Origin: Bryoerythrophyllum caledonicum
Taxonomy: Eukaryota > Streptophyta > Bryopsida > Pottiales > Pottiaceae
Assembly (NCBI GenBank): GCA_963971425.1
Contig: OZ020524.1
Span: forward strand, 6,248,417-6,312,416
Length of the DNA: 64,000 nucleotides
Direction of reading: 5' to 3'
The translations under genes were made by a program, and so were the position numbers. Below the pieces are notes generated by a model. It searched no databases, was not told the DNA's origin, and worked only from the letters and a program-made list of their open reading frames with translations. This document shows, piece by piece, positions 1-9,923 of the stretch. How positions within the stretch are numbered: the first letter of the stretch is position 1; every line of letters begins with the position of its first letter.

Positions 1-299
1 AATAAATTGTGTAGGAGGTTTTCCAAAAACCACATTCTTCTGTGTGTTTATAAAGCATTTTAAGGAAGTTCAATGCCTAACTCCGTAGGTAGATTGCTAC
101 GACATATTTACTCGGACATCTAGAATCATAACAATGTAAAGCAATGAAGTATATGCAATCATTAATACAAACATGCATACATTAAATTGTAGAGGCATTC
201 AAATATGAATAGCAAAAATGCTTATAGGAAGATTTTGTTGTATTCATTGATATTGTATAATGTATTTGGTATACCATTTCGTGTACTCTATAGAGTAAT
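1..299. other. AT-rich sequence without a recognised gene
   Basis: No convincing reading frame or repeat. The last ~50 bases may be a very diverged continuation of the LINE fragment that follows, because 'aaaatatcct' before 'agagcata' also occurs at the equivalent place in the copy at 60-64 kb. Confidence 0.4.
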
Positions 300-1790
300 T
301 CCCACACACTAAAATATCCTTAGAGCATAACTTATGCCCATACACAAAACATGACAAATCATCACAACAGAGTACAACAACTAACCCGCACCCATATTCA
401 CTGACTGTATCAATGCACTTTATCTACTAAACATCCAAATAACAAACCCTATCCTCTACAATAGCCATCTCGACCAAACCATTTTAATGTCGTTGATCCA
501 CATGTTACAAAACTAAACACATATAACAATCCTTCACAAAGTTCTGCTCAAGCAAATATCGATGGAAACGAACTTGCATCTATAGAACTTGGGAAAGAGG
601 TCCTCAAAAAAACGCATGAAAATGCCAAAGACTTGTACGAACATCCACATGCTACCCCATACCACTTCCAAAAAGAATATTGGCCTCCTAAAGAGGATAC
701 CCCCATTAAGGTTCCGGTTTTATTCTTGAACAAATATCTCAAGACACAAGACCTCTATAACAACCTTGACACAATCAAATAAAACTTCCCTAATATAGAA
801 TAATGGGTTCGCAACAACAAAATAGACTATGAACTCTCTACGAATTCTTCGAAAAATTCCATCATCCCAAACTCACAAATAACATGCGTCATCAATTTCC
901 GTAATAGTCGATATTTGGGAAACGCCCGAAAACAACTCTTATTTGGAATAGAAAAATTCCCATATGTAACATGCCCCATATGCACTTTCTCAGACGCCGA
1001 TAAATCACTCCATGTTCTACCAAAAATGCCAAAACCATCACATACACTCCTTAATTGTCACAAGACATAACAAAGCAGTACAAGAAATTCGAAAACTATT
1101 TACCTCCCATAACAAATCACGATGATTTATCCTCATGAATGCCGGCACCTTTAATAACAAGTTACAACCCACAAGGAAATACGGTCCCCCCTTGGCTACT
1201 CCCGAGTCCCATATACATGCGCAACATAGCGCTGTCTTTGTAACGCTAGACTCAAAGCCGACATACTTTGCATTCGGGGCCTACCATACAATGACCCACC
1301 ATCGACCACATTAACCAAGAGTATACCGTTCAATTTATCGAATTCACATATTGTAATGATAGATTCTCCCCGGAAACAATTGAAAACAAAATAAATGAAT
1401 ACCAACCCAGCAACCCCTTATTAATGACATCGTTGCCCTCGGATGGAAAATGGACCCGCTTATTGTAATCACTGCCGATGCTCGTCCCACCACCTTTATC
1501 CCATCTATAAATATCCTTTTGAGATACCTTTAAAATCTCCATCGCAACAATTTCACACACTTTCAATATTATTAGCACTGTTGCCATTCAACATGCCATG
1601 TCCATTCTACTACACCAACGGAAAATGGAAAAGAAACCAAGCCCTCCTTGACAGGGTGTCTGGTGGGCATGGTCTTACTGATGGAACGAACAGATTCTTT
1701 ATTCATGCCAGCCCCTTTGCGGAGCGGCATTTCTCTTCTTGCTTTAACTTCTAGGTCAGAAATAGTCAAGGAACTTTAGAGGTACAGGTT
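300..1790 (+). pseudogene. LINE 3' fragment (copy 1): RNase H remnant, zinc motif and C-terminal tail
   Basis: This is the decayed 3' end of the LINE family that is nearly complete, on the other strand, at 37.9-51.2 kb. It starts in the RNase H region near 310 (the 'agagcata' preceding the MMAL/MMAV motif in other copies). It continues with IDGNELA, NARKQLLFG, CPIC (about 970-985) and the terminal VQFIEFTYCNDRFSPETI block (about 1327-1380). Downstream, about 1430-1530 matches the post-stop tail of the main copy (ALGWKMDPLIVITA), so the ancestral ORF2 probably extended past that stop. Many stops and frameshifts make it non-coding. The 3' end is TCT/CTT-rich near 1735. No endonuclease or RT is present, as expected for a 5'-truncated insertion. 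Confidence 0.8.
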
Positions 1791-2216
1791 GAAAAAAAAA
1801 ATTATTTAACATGTAATGATATGAAATACTCTTTAACTTTTATGAGGTGAATGAAAAGTTGGAATGTATAAAAATTTCTCATTCCACACATCCACTTATA
1901 CTAAAAAATTATCAATAAAACTCATTTGGAAACATGTAGCATGCATTGTACATTCATCATCCACATTGACATGGCCGCAACGTAGAAATATTTAATAAAC
2001 ATCAATTAGAAGATCTTAAAAAATGACCTTCTAAATGTACAAAATAGTCAACATTGTTCTCACATGAAGACATTATCCACATGGATTACATTACACAAAG
2101 ACCATGTATGATTAATCGGAATCTGAGTCAGTATCACGTCTTTGACTTGGCCCAGCGCCACTTGAGTACGGCCCGCTTGAATAAACATCATACAAGTTAT
2201 TGTATTGCCTGTTCAT

Positions 2217-3344
2217 TTAGCGAGATTCATCTTCGAGCCTGCGGATGTACTCGTTCTGGCTTTGTATTGTGGCTTCATACATTTGTCTTTCAAACTCGGC
2301 ATCTTCGTTCTGACAAGGTGGAAACGTTGATGGAGGTGTGTTGTCTCTTCTATCTAATCTCCGGCCATATCTATCGTAAGGATGGCCATAAACGTCGTAA
2401 TAGACGTGTCCAGGGTTTGGAGTGTCGTGTTCTTCCTCTTTTTTGGGGGAATTACGACCACACTCGTACGTATCCCTTGGATGCGTTCGCGTATAGCTCT
2501 GAGGGGTGTTGGTCCCTGTACCACATTGGCCGCCATCCAAAGAACGGCCATATGCATGGTAAGAACCGCCATATCCGTCGTGATAGACGGGTGCAGAGTG
2601 TGGGGTGGTATGTTCTTCCTCTTCTCCGAGGGAATTACGACGAGACTCGTACGTATCCCTTGGATGCGTTGGCGTATAGCTCTGAGGGGTGTTGGTCCCT
2701 GTACCACATTGGCCGCCTTCGTAGTAATGGCTGCCACTCCCCCCACCAAATGTTACAGGCGTGGAACCCATATCATTGCCACGGTTGTAGTCGTTGTAGT
2801 TATGTACCCCGTACTCTTCTGGAGGTGTCTACTGTTGTTGGTGGGCATCGGGATCGTCCCCGGATCTTCGGTTTGACCAACGTGGCCAACAATCACTCGG
2901 TTGATTCCAGGTGGTTGGTATAAAATGGGCAGTTCGATCCATCAGGCTGACATTGCGGCCCGCCACGGTGCGCCAGTCCACATCCTTGTGTAGGACGATT
3001 TCCGCCCAAACCATCGCCATGTTCGAATACAACATGATCTCCGGCCTCGAGTTACGCACACCCACTGCAGCAGTGACCTCATGATATCGATGGCGGAAAT
3101 GGTCGCTCAGACAATTGCTCGCTAGACCTTCGCGCCGCGGCCCTGATATCCTCGCTTGTGCCCTCGGCCACAACTTCATGAGGTGCTTCATCTTCACGTA
3201 CCTCTTGCACATGGTCCAAGTCCACAACCTCTCTTCCTCGTCCTGCCATCCGAACTCCGCAACAACATCTGGATCGTCCGTTGCGTCCCAATCCATCTCG
3301 GGCGCTTTGCCCTTTGGAGCAACGGGCCGGTTGGACCTTGGCAT
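2217..3344 (-). pseudogene. Unrecognised protein with a two-copy 61-residue repeat, broken by one in-frame TAG
   Basis: One reading frame of 375 residues runs from an ATG at 3344 to a stop at 2217, interrupted only by a TAG at 2826-2828 after residue 171 (context DAHQQQ-stop-TPPEEYG). The N-terminal part (1-171) is rich in Trp, Arg and charged residues (EFGWQDEEERLWTWTM, DHFRHRYHEV) and could be a small DNA-binding fold, but I do not recognise it. The C-terminal part contains two tandem 61-residue repeats, each starting GGQCGTGTNTPQSY and rich in Tyr, Gly and Asp, then a charged possibly coiled tail (EFERQMYEAT). GC content is clearly above the surroundings. It ends 43 bases from a TTAA element and lies near a GC-rich repeat island, so it may be an accessory ORF of a transposon. 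Either a single-mutation pseudogene or a readthrough product. Confidence 0.5.
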
Positions 3345-3386
3345 CTTCCCTAACTAGAACAAACAATTAAATGAATGAATGGGAAT

Positions 3387-3608
3387 TAACCCCTAAAGTT
3401 CCTTGACAATTTCCCTCAAAAACTATAAGTGATACTAACTTTCAAACCAGAAATCCAAAAAATAAAATAAAAATATGTCCACGAAGCTCTTATCAAAGGC
3501 AATGTACAATAAAAATTTCAGAGAAAATTGAGTGGTTATCGAGTTTTAGGAACCTGCCCCAAAATCAAGGAATCCACCCGAAGGAGATCCTGGTCGTTAA
3601 GGGGTTAA
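3387..3608 (+). mobile_element. TTAA family 1, 222-bp internal-deletion derivative
   Basis: Starts TTAACCCCTAAAG and ends GGGGTTAA, so it has short inverted termini with TTAA at both edges. Its right half (TACTAACTTTCAAACCA..AATCCAA, then CACGAAGCTC, then the CCNGAAGGAGAT end) matches the right end of the 943-bp element at 6146-7088, and its left end matches the left terminus. It is therefore a deletion derivative of that family. No coding capacity. Confidence 0.8.
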
Positions 3609-3639
3609 ACAAATTAAAAAATATTAAATATCCCACCAC

Positions 3640-4230
3640 TCGAGGGGGCGCAAGCGATTCGGCAGAATATGCCAAAGCGACCAGCTCGCCCACTAGAGTG
3701 TGGGAGAAAGGTCGGCCGTCCGCCTTTTATGCCGTCCGCGAGTGGCGGACGGCCTCGGCGGACGGTCAGCGAATCGTCCGAGCCGTCCGATGGCGGACGG
3801 CCTCGGGCGTATCGCCCGATCGGACGGCCACGATGCCGCCACGGACGGTCGCGGCCGTCCGATCGGTCGCGACCGTCCGATGGGTCGCGGCCGNNNNNNN
3901 NNNNNNNNNNNNNNNNNNNNNNNNNNNNNNNNNNNNNNNNNNNNNNNNNNNNNNNNNNNNNNNNNNNNNNNNNNNNNNNNNNNNNNNNNNNNNNNNNNNN
4001 NNNNNNNNNNNNNNNNNNNNNNNNNNNNNNNNNNNNNNNNNNNNNNNNNNNNNNNNNNNNNNNNNNNNNNNNNNNNNNNNNNNNNNNNNNNNNCGGGACT
4101 GCGGACGGCTATTTACCCCCGGGTAAATTGACAAAACGGGTTATGTCACCGGACGTCCTGATAGGCCGGAGGACGTCCTCCGTCCTGACGTACGGACGTC
4201 ACGGACGTCGAGCGTCCTGACAACCCTGGA
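3640..4230. repeat. GC-rich CGGACGG / GTCCG repeat island containing assembly gap 1
   Basis: Both sides of the gap are densely packed with short motifs GGACGG, CCGTCCG, CGGCCGTCCGAT and, on the right, the palindrome GGACGTCC and CGGACGTC. This is strikingly GC-rich in an AT-rich neighbourhood. Bases 3894-4093 are exactly 200 N, a placeholder gap probably caused by this repeat. The open frames across the gap are artefacts of composition and N. Arrays of short direct and inverted motifs like this are known near the ends of CACTA or Mutator-type elements, but no diagnostic terminus is visible. Confidence 0.6.
3894..4093. other. Assembly gap (200 N)
   Basis: Exactly 200 unknown bases, so the true length is probably not known. 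It sits inside the CGGACGG repeat island. Confidence 0.99.
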
Positions 4231-6145
4231 TGAGAACTATTTGTTAATTTTTTATTTAAATTTGTAAACTAACAATTGCTATTATCAATGTGAAATAACA
4301 TTTTCTTCTAATCATGTGTGAATTATGATTTAGGTGTACATTGGTTAATTCTTACAAATGACGTGAATCATTTATTATCTCTTTTGTAATGCTTGGATTA
4401 TGAATTATAAGTTGCAATACATTATTAAAAAAACATCATGTATGACTCATAAAATTAAATTATAATATACTTAACTTATACAGTTATAAAAAAATTGTAC
4501 ATATTAAACGACAAAGGTTTTTACTGAATTTGACATTGCACTTGATTTTTCAAAGTAGTGCACAAGTTGCATTTCAAATTTAAAGTTGCAATTTACAATT
4601 TACAATTTCTTACAACTTATGATACACAATACAAACATATCAAACCAATGAAATTTTATTTAAATCGTTTGTAAAGAAACTACATGTATATGATTTACTA
4701 TAGTTTTAAATTAGCAATCATAAGAAACCCAATAAGACTTAAGTCACAAGATAGAAAAGACATAAAGAATTACAGACACCATGATCCATGAATAGTTATC
4801 AAATTTACATTATATTACACTATACAATTTACAGATTATTACAATTTTATACTATTTACAAATTTTCAATACATTGCAATTGACTATCACACTAAACAAA
4901 ACATAGAAATTCAATTCACATCATATATAACTCTTTATGATTTACGAACATAAGAAAATCAAGAAAAAATGATACATATCATTTATCATAGTTTACAAAT
5001 TCTAACTAAGTGCAATAAATTCATATATTTAGTACAATTACTTATTTGATTCACATCATTTGAACTAGTTTACTAATTTACAGTTTGTTACAAAACTTTT
5101 TCAGTATACAAACCTCTCCCCCCGAGATTAATATATCTTCATTTGGCTCTTTTTTCTCGGAGGGAGAGGTTTGTATAATAGCCAAGAGTCATAATATTCA
5201 AATTTTTTGTTATTTAAGACAGTCAAAATGGCTATTAATACAACAATATTTTGGATAAATCATGAAAATTGAGTTCAATATAATCCAATTAAATTCAATA
5301 TTTTTAGTCATATTCTGAGTTCCTAAAATACATCTTCAGAATACAATTTCTTTTTTAAAAACCTATCTTATAAATGATTGTAGGACTTCTTTCTTAAAAA
5401 TAAACATCTCTCTTACAAATTTATTTTGAATACTTCGACTTTTAATATGAATTTTTTTTAGTGGATAAGTGAATTTAATGATTAAACAAATAAGTGAATT
5501 CAATGAACTAGATGAATTGCATAAGTTCAACTAAATCTAGGTTTCCTTGGAATCCTCGAGCACAAGGTTTTAGTCGAGGATTACTTTCATGATTTCTTAA
5601 ATAACACGTTTAAATGTAATAGGTAATATTCATAAAGCTAGAGGTATTTTATTATTGATAGATTGAGCAAGCATGATCATATGTAATGCTTAATTTCATT
5701 CAATAAATTTAGAAATATATGATTATTTAAAAAGTAACAAATTTTAAACTTATGAATATTTAATTAAGTAAAATCTTTTTGTTCCAGGTTAAGTTTGTTT
5801 GCGTTACATACATTAGAAGAGGTTTACATTTCCTTATTTTTTTCTATTTTAGGCTTCTTTGAGATGAATATTCTTTGTTTGAAAATTTAAATGAATGATA
5901 AGTTAAAGAATTATAAATTTAGTTCAATGACTCGGAGATAATTTTTCATTTAGTCTCTTCAAAACTGTTGTTCAACGCAAACTTGTCAAGTTTTTGTGGT
6001 GTCTGCATTGTGTGAGATTTTTTAGCATTCATCACCTATACTTTGATGACTCTCACTTACTTGAAATAAGTTTTAATGTCAACTGTCTCCTGGCTAATCT
6101 ACCTTTGTAAGAAAAATTTAGGTGTACAAAATACTTCAATATTAT
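4231..6145. other. AT-rich intergenic tract without genes
   Basis: Long AT-rich sequence with many short homopolymer and TTTACAA-like stretches. No open frame of interest on either strand. The only structured item is the hairpin at 5105-5177, listed separately. Confidence 0.6.
5105..5177. repeat. 73-bp hairpin with 22-bp arms
   Basis: Left arm 5105-5126 (TATACAAACCTCTCCCCCCG..) and right arm 5156-5177 are reverse complements at 21 of 22 positions, separated by a 29-base loop. The GC-rich core of the arms stands out from the surrounding AT-rich DNA. It is compatible with a tiny MITE or a foldback relic; no target duplication is obvious. Confidence 0.7.
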
Positions 6146-7088
6146 TTAACCCCTAGTAAAGTTCCTAGTCAATTCACACCAAAAATGCTTCTAAATTGCC
6201 GATTCTAGTGCAATGAGAAAAGAAGGAAACAAATACTTTTATTTCTAATTTAACCGTAGGATCTCAAATAGGACTTATCAGATAATCTTCTTACAAAACT
6301 TCATTGACATTGACCGCACGGATTGAAAGATTTTAGCGTTTGAAGAAGGAAAACAGTTCATTTTCTTCCCTGTGTTGAGTAGATCAGCAAACTTTGACTA
6401 CACTTGGTGTTAAATATTTGCACTATTCATGGGACTCTAAATGCATTACCATTATGATTAGCATGATTCTAGTTCCTTGTACACCAATTTTTAAAGGTAA
6501 AGAAGGGATGTAGCATATTCAAAAATATTGTGTAAAGATAGGGAGTTCAGAAAAGGTAAATTCACGTTTTATGTTTTTTTTAAATCAAATATGTTTTAGA
6601 ATATTGATCCAGATAGTCACTAAGAAGGTTTACTTCACATTTTGTAGTAGAAAAAATAAAAAGTGAAAAACTATGAAGATCTATAAGGTTTATAAATTAT
6701 GAGGAAAAGAAGAATTTTTTGGGTTCCTTGTTAAAAAATATGTGAAAATGTTTGACTTGGGTTAAAATGATTTTTTAAAGTGAAGACAAATTTTGTTTTT
6801 GGACATCTTCAAAGAGGGTAATATTATTATTATGTGTGAAAAATCTAAATGTCAATAGAAACTTCTAGGAAAATTTTGGAGCTGCCCGGAGTCTATATTT
6901 TTTACTTTGAGTGGTACTAACTTTCAAACCACAAATCCAAGAAACATAATAAAAACACCTCCACAAAGCTCTGACCAAGGAAAATCTAGTATAAAAGTTT
7001 AAAACATAAATATATATTTTTCAAACTATAGCCAATTGCCCAAACTTAAGAAATCCCCTCCAAGGAGATTTGGGCCTTTAGGGGTTAA
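6146..7088 (+). mobile_element. TTAA family 1, full-length 943-bp non-autonomous element
   Basis: Begins TTAACCCCTAGTAAAG and ends CCTTTAGGGGTTAA. Internal sequence is shared with the elements at 23297-24248 and 58066-58989 (blocks CCGTAGGATCTCAAAT, GGATTGAAAGATT, TTTGACTTGGGTTAA). There is no transposase ORF. TTAA at both boundaries and a CCC-starting terminus fit the TTAA target preference of piggyBac and Kolobok superfamilies. Repetition and terminal structure are seen; the superfamily is inferred. Confidence 0.8.
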
Positions 7089-8543
7089 GTATTGTTTTCC
7101 TACAAGAGCTAGAACAAGCTACAACGTTTAATTTCATCTAATATTTTATAAAAACATTTCAATATAGTTTTTTTTAAAATATTATGAAATATAAAATTTT
7201 AAAAGCATGTAACGATTTAACAGTAATTGGTTGTTTTTTAAATCAAGTCTATATCAATATGATATTTAGTAATATCGATATCATTTTATAGTTTTTCATC
7301 TTGGTATAGAAAAGAGTGCAATGTAAGTTTGAGTTTGTAATAACTTTTTTTGTTTTAAAAATTTGCATGTGATATTTTGTTTCTCTATAATTTCTCTTTG
7401 TCTTACGTTTTATTTTTCCATTCATTGATAATTTGATTTATCCAATTGTTTGGTGTTCTTTTATACCATTATTGTGAAGATATATTGTAGAGGCTTGGTT
7501 TAGATTCGACAACAATTTCAACCAACATTTTAAAAGATATTTAAAGTTGTATTCAAGAATTTTTTTGTTTTTAAAAAAAAATATATATAGTATTGAATTT
7601 TCCTTATTACCTAATTCAAGGCTTGACTTATTTATAAAGATTGTGAACAAAATTAAATTTTTTCCTCTTCTTCCTCAACTTTGAAGAACATATATGTGTG
7701 TGACATAAAACATTTATCATCTTACTTAAAAGTGATCAAATATTAATAAAATATTGATTTTTTATTAATGAAACGAAGAACGCTTTAATGAATATACAGT
7801 TTTTTGAAGACAAAATTAAATTTTCTTCAATTTTAATTTGAAAACAATACTAAAAAAAATTATATAGATTAAAACTTTTAATATTCTAAGATTCATTTTC
7901 TTTAAATTGATTTTGATTTTATAAGGCTTATTCTAAAAATAAATTCATTTAAAAAAAAATTATAGCGGATTTTGGTTAATTTTTATCACTTTTTTACATA
8001 TGAAACCAAATATGACTTTGAGTTTTTCATTCATTAGAAAATCCAATTAGGTCAAAACAAATCTCATTTTGTTTTATTTGGGTTGGTCGCATTCCTAAAT
8101 TGAAGTGACTCAATAACCTAAAAATGCCAGCTGAAATATTGTGACAAAAATACATTGTTTTCCCGCCCAAAAATGCTGCCATTGAAAATAGTCTTTCCTG
8201 CCTACCTCCGTTATTTGTGCACCAAAGTCTATCACGACAGTCAAGGTTTCCCCTTGAAATACTCATTTTGAACTCTTCCCTCTCTAAAGCTCTATGTGCC
8301 TCGCCTCCGCTTCCACTTTTGTGCTTCAGCTCTTGCCTCTACACAGTAAGATACTGGACTGGTTTATATTGTTCTAGGTCTTTTTTGGGGACACAAATGT
8401 CATGGATGGTTTTTTAGGGAAGAAGTGTAAGTGTGGCTGTATGTCTTGCACGCTGGTTGAATTCATTTTCACTTTTGCTTTTGCCTATGTCGCATCCGTC
8501 ATTTCAATGTTTTCTCCTCTGCTTTCTGTCTTCAAGAGTGCAG
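7089..8543. other. AT-rich intergenic tract without genes
   Basis: Homopolymer-rich AT sequence. The longest open frames are short, low-complexity and unsupported. No RNA gene seen. Confidence 0.55.
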
Positions 8544-8834
8544 GTCGACTTCGCCTAGGGCAAATTGACCCCCTCATTCGTACTTATCCGAGGGGGCCAC
8601 AAGGTGGTGGGGCCAAACATGGCCCCTATTTTGTTTTTGGATGGGGACCTATTTATAGCAAGGAAGGATCTATAGGATAAACAATGGCCGTGGGCCCCAA
8701 ATTTGTCCAAAAAAACCCATAATAGCCTCTAGACCCTCCAAAATAAGGAGGCCATAGAAACGACCCCATGCAATTAAGATGGGGCCCACCTCGGGTAAGT
8801 ACGAATGAGGGGTCAATTCGCCTTAGACAGTCGA
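8544..8834. mobile_element. MITE-like foldback element, about 290 bp
   Basis: The left arm (from GTCGACTTCGCCTAGGGC, about 8544-8592) and the right arm (about 8790-8834, ending GACAGTCGAC) are near-perfect reverse complements over about 45 bp, sharing CAATTGACCCC and CTCATTCGTACTTA. The interior (8593-8789) is moderately GC-rich with further short inverted runs (GGGGCC / GGCCCC). No coding capacity. A clear target-site duplication was not identified, so exact ends may shift by a few bases. Confidence 0.75.
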
Positions 8835-8991
8835 CTTTCCCATCGCACGTTATTTAGTGTTTATGACCATTGAGCATTACAACGGTTTTTGTTCGCACAT
8901 AAATTAAAACTCTATCTGTGACACTCCGCATAAGACGGAATCACTATAGCATTTCAGAAGCCAATTGGATATTGGACAATTGATGACACTG

Positions 8992-9846
8992 TTATCCTTG
9001 GATCGAGCATAACCTAAACTCGTATGAGGGGATCATATGAAATATTAAGAAATTGGTTCAAAAAAACTTATCGGATTTATCCTCGACTCAAGAATAGTTA
9101 TAAGGAACCATAGTGCATTCAAAATCACCAATTCCAAAGTGTAAAGTATTGTATGAGTATGACAATTGATTATGAAATAGCACTTATCCTCAAGTCGAAG
9201 ATAACGGATATCAGTTGGTGATATTTGATGAAATTTTAGTTATTAAATTGCATGAGTTCATATGTTGTATCAAAGGATGATGTCACGTCAGACTTTGCCC
9301 AATATGAGTGGTATATGCTACCAGGGTGTTATCCTCGAGTTGAGGATATTGAAAAGTATGTAATTTTATAACTAGATAACCTAATTTATGATGGTTATTT
9401 TCGAATCGAGGATAGCTGACTCCGATTTTGATGTCATTTGAGATGCATGTTGAATGTAGACTGTCAGGTATCAAATTTATGTTAGGTGGTGCAATGCCTA
9501 TGTCATTCATGCACTCATATCTTTTCAGATATCATTCGTAGGTCTATCCTCGGGTTGAGGATAACTTACAGAGGCTTCATGCAATTACTTTTTTTAAAAC
9601 AAAAAAGATTGGTTCCTTGCAATCTTATATTTAAGGAGATATTTTTACAGAACCGGGATTGATGAATAATTTTCTGAATGCTGGTCTTCGTTCGAAGTGT
9701 TGTGTATATTTGGTGTGTTTTCTTCGGGTTTGAATCATCAGTGTGTTGTTATACCTGACTTGGGTATTAATTAATGTTCCCCTAATTCAGTGTTGAAATA
9801 TTCTATATCTGCAATTATCCTCGTGTCAAGGATAAACATATCTTAT
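8992..9846 (+). repeat. Seven spaced copies of a ~20-bp palindrome, TATCCTCGAGTCGAGGATA
   Basis: The imperfect palindrome recurs at 8992-9012, 9078-9097, 9184-9205, 9329-9350, 9395-9416, 9544-9565 and 9825-9846, about 65-260 bp apart. The arms (TATCCTC / GAGGATA) are conserved while the centre and the DNA between copies vary. This is what repeated protein-binding sites look like. The array lies directly upstream of, and in line with, the DUF7869-like pseudogene at 9924, so it may be a transposase-binding subterminal region or promoter array of the same element. Confidence 0.75.
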
Positions 9847-9923
9847 TTGTTTCTATCTCCTCTCATAGTAGTCGTCCTTTACAAATATGTTGTTTAACTA
9901 GATAACTAATCCTCTGTGATATC

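Noticed and set aside
2054-2923. A 289-codon plus-strand frame
   Set aside because: It is the antisense shadow of the GC-richer minus-strand frame with the 61-residue repeat.
3669-4220. Frames crossing the first N gap
   Set aside because: Composed largely of N and of GC-rich repeat sequence, with no start, motif or codon pattern.
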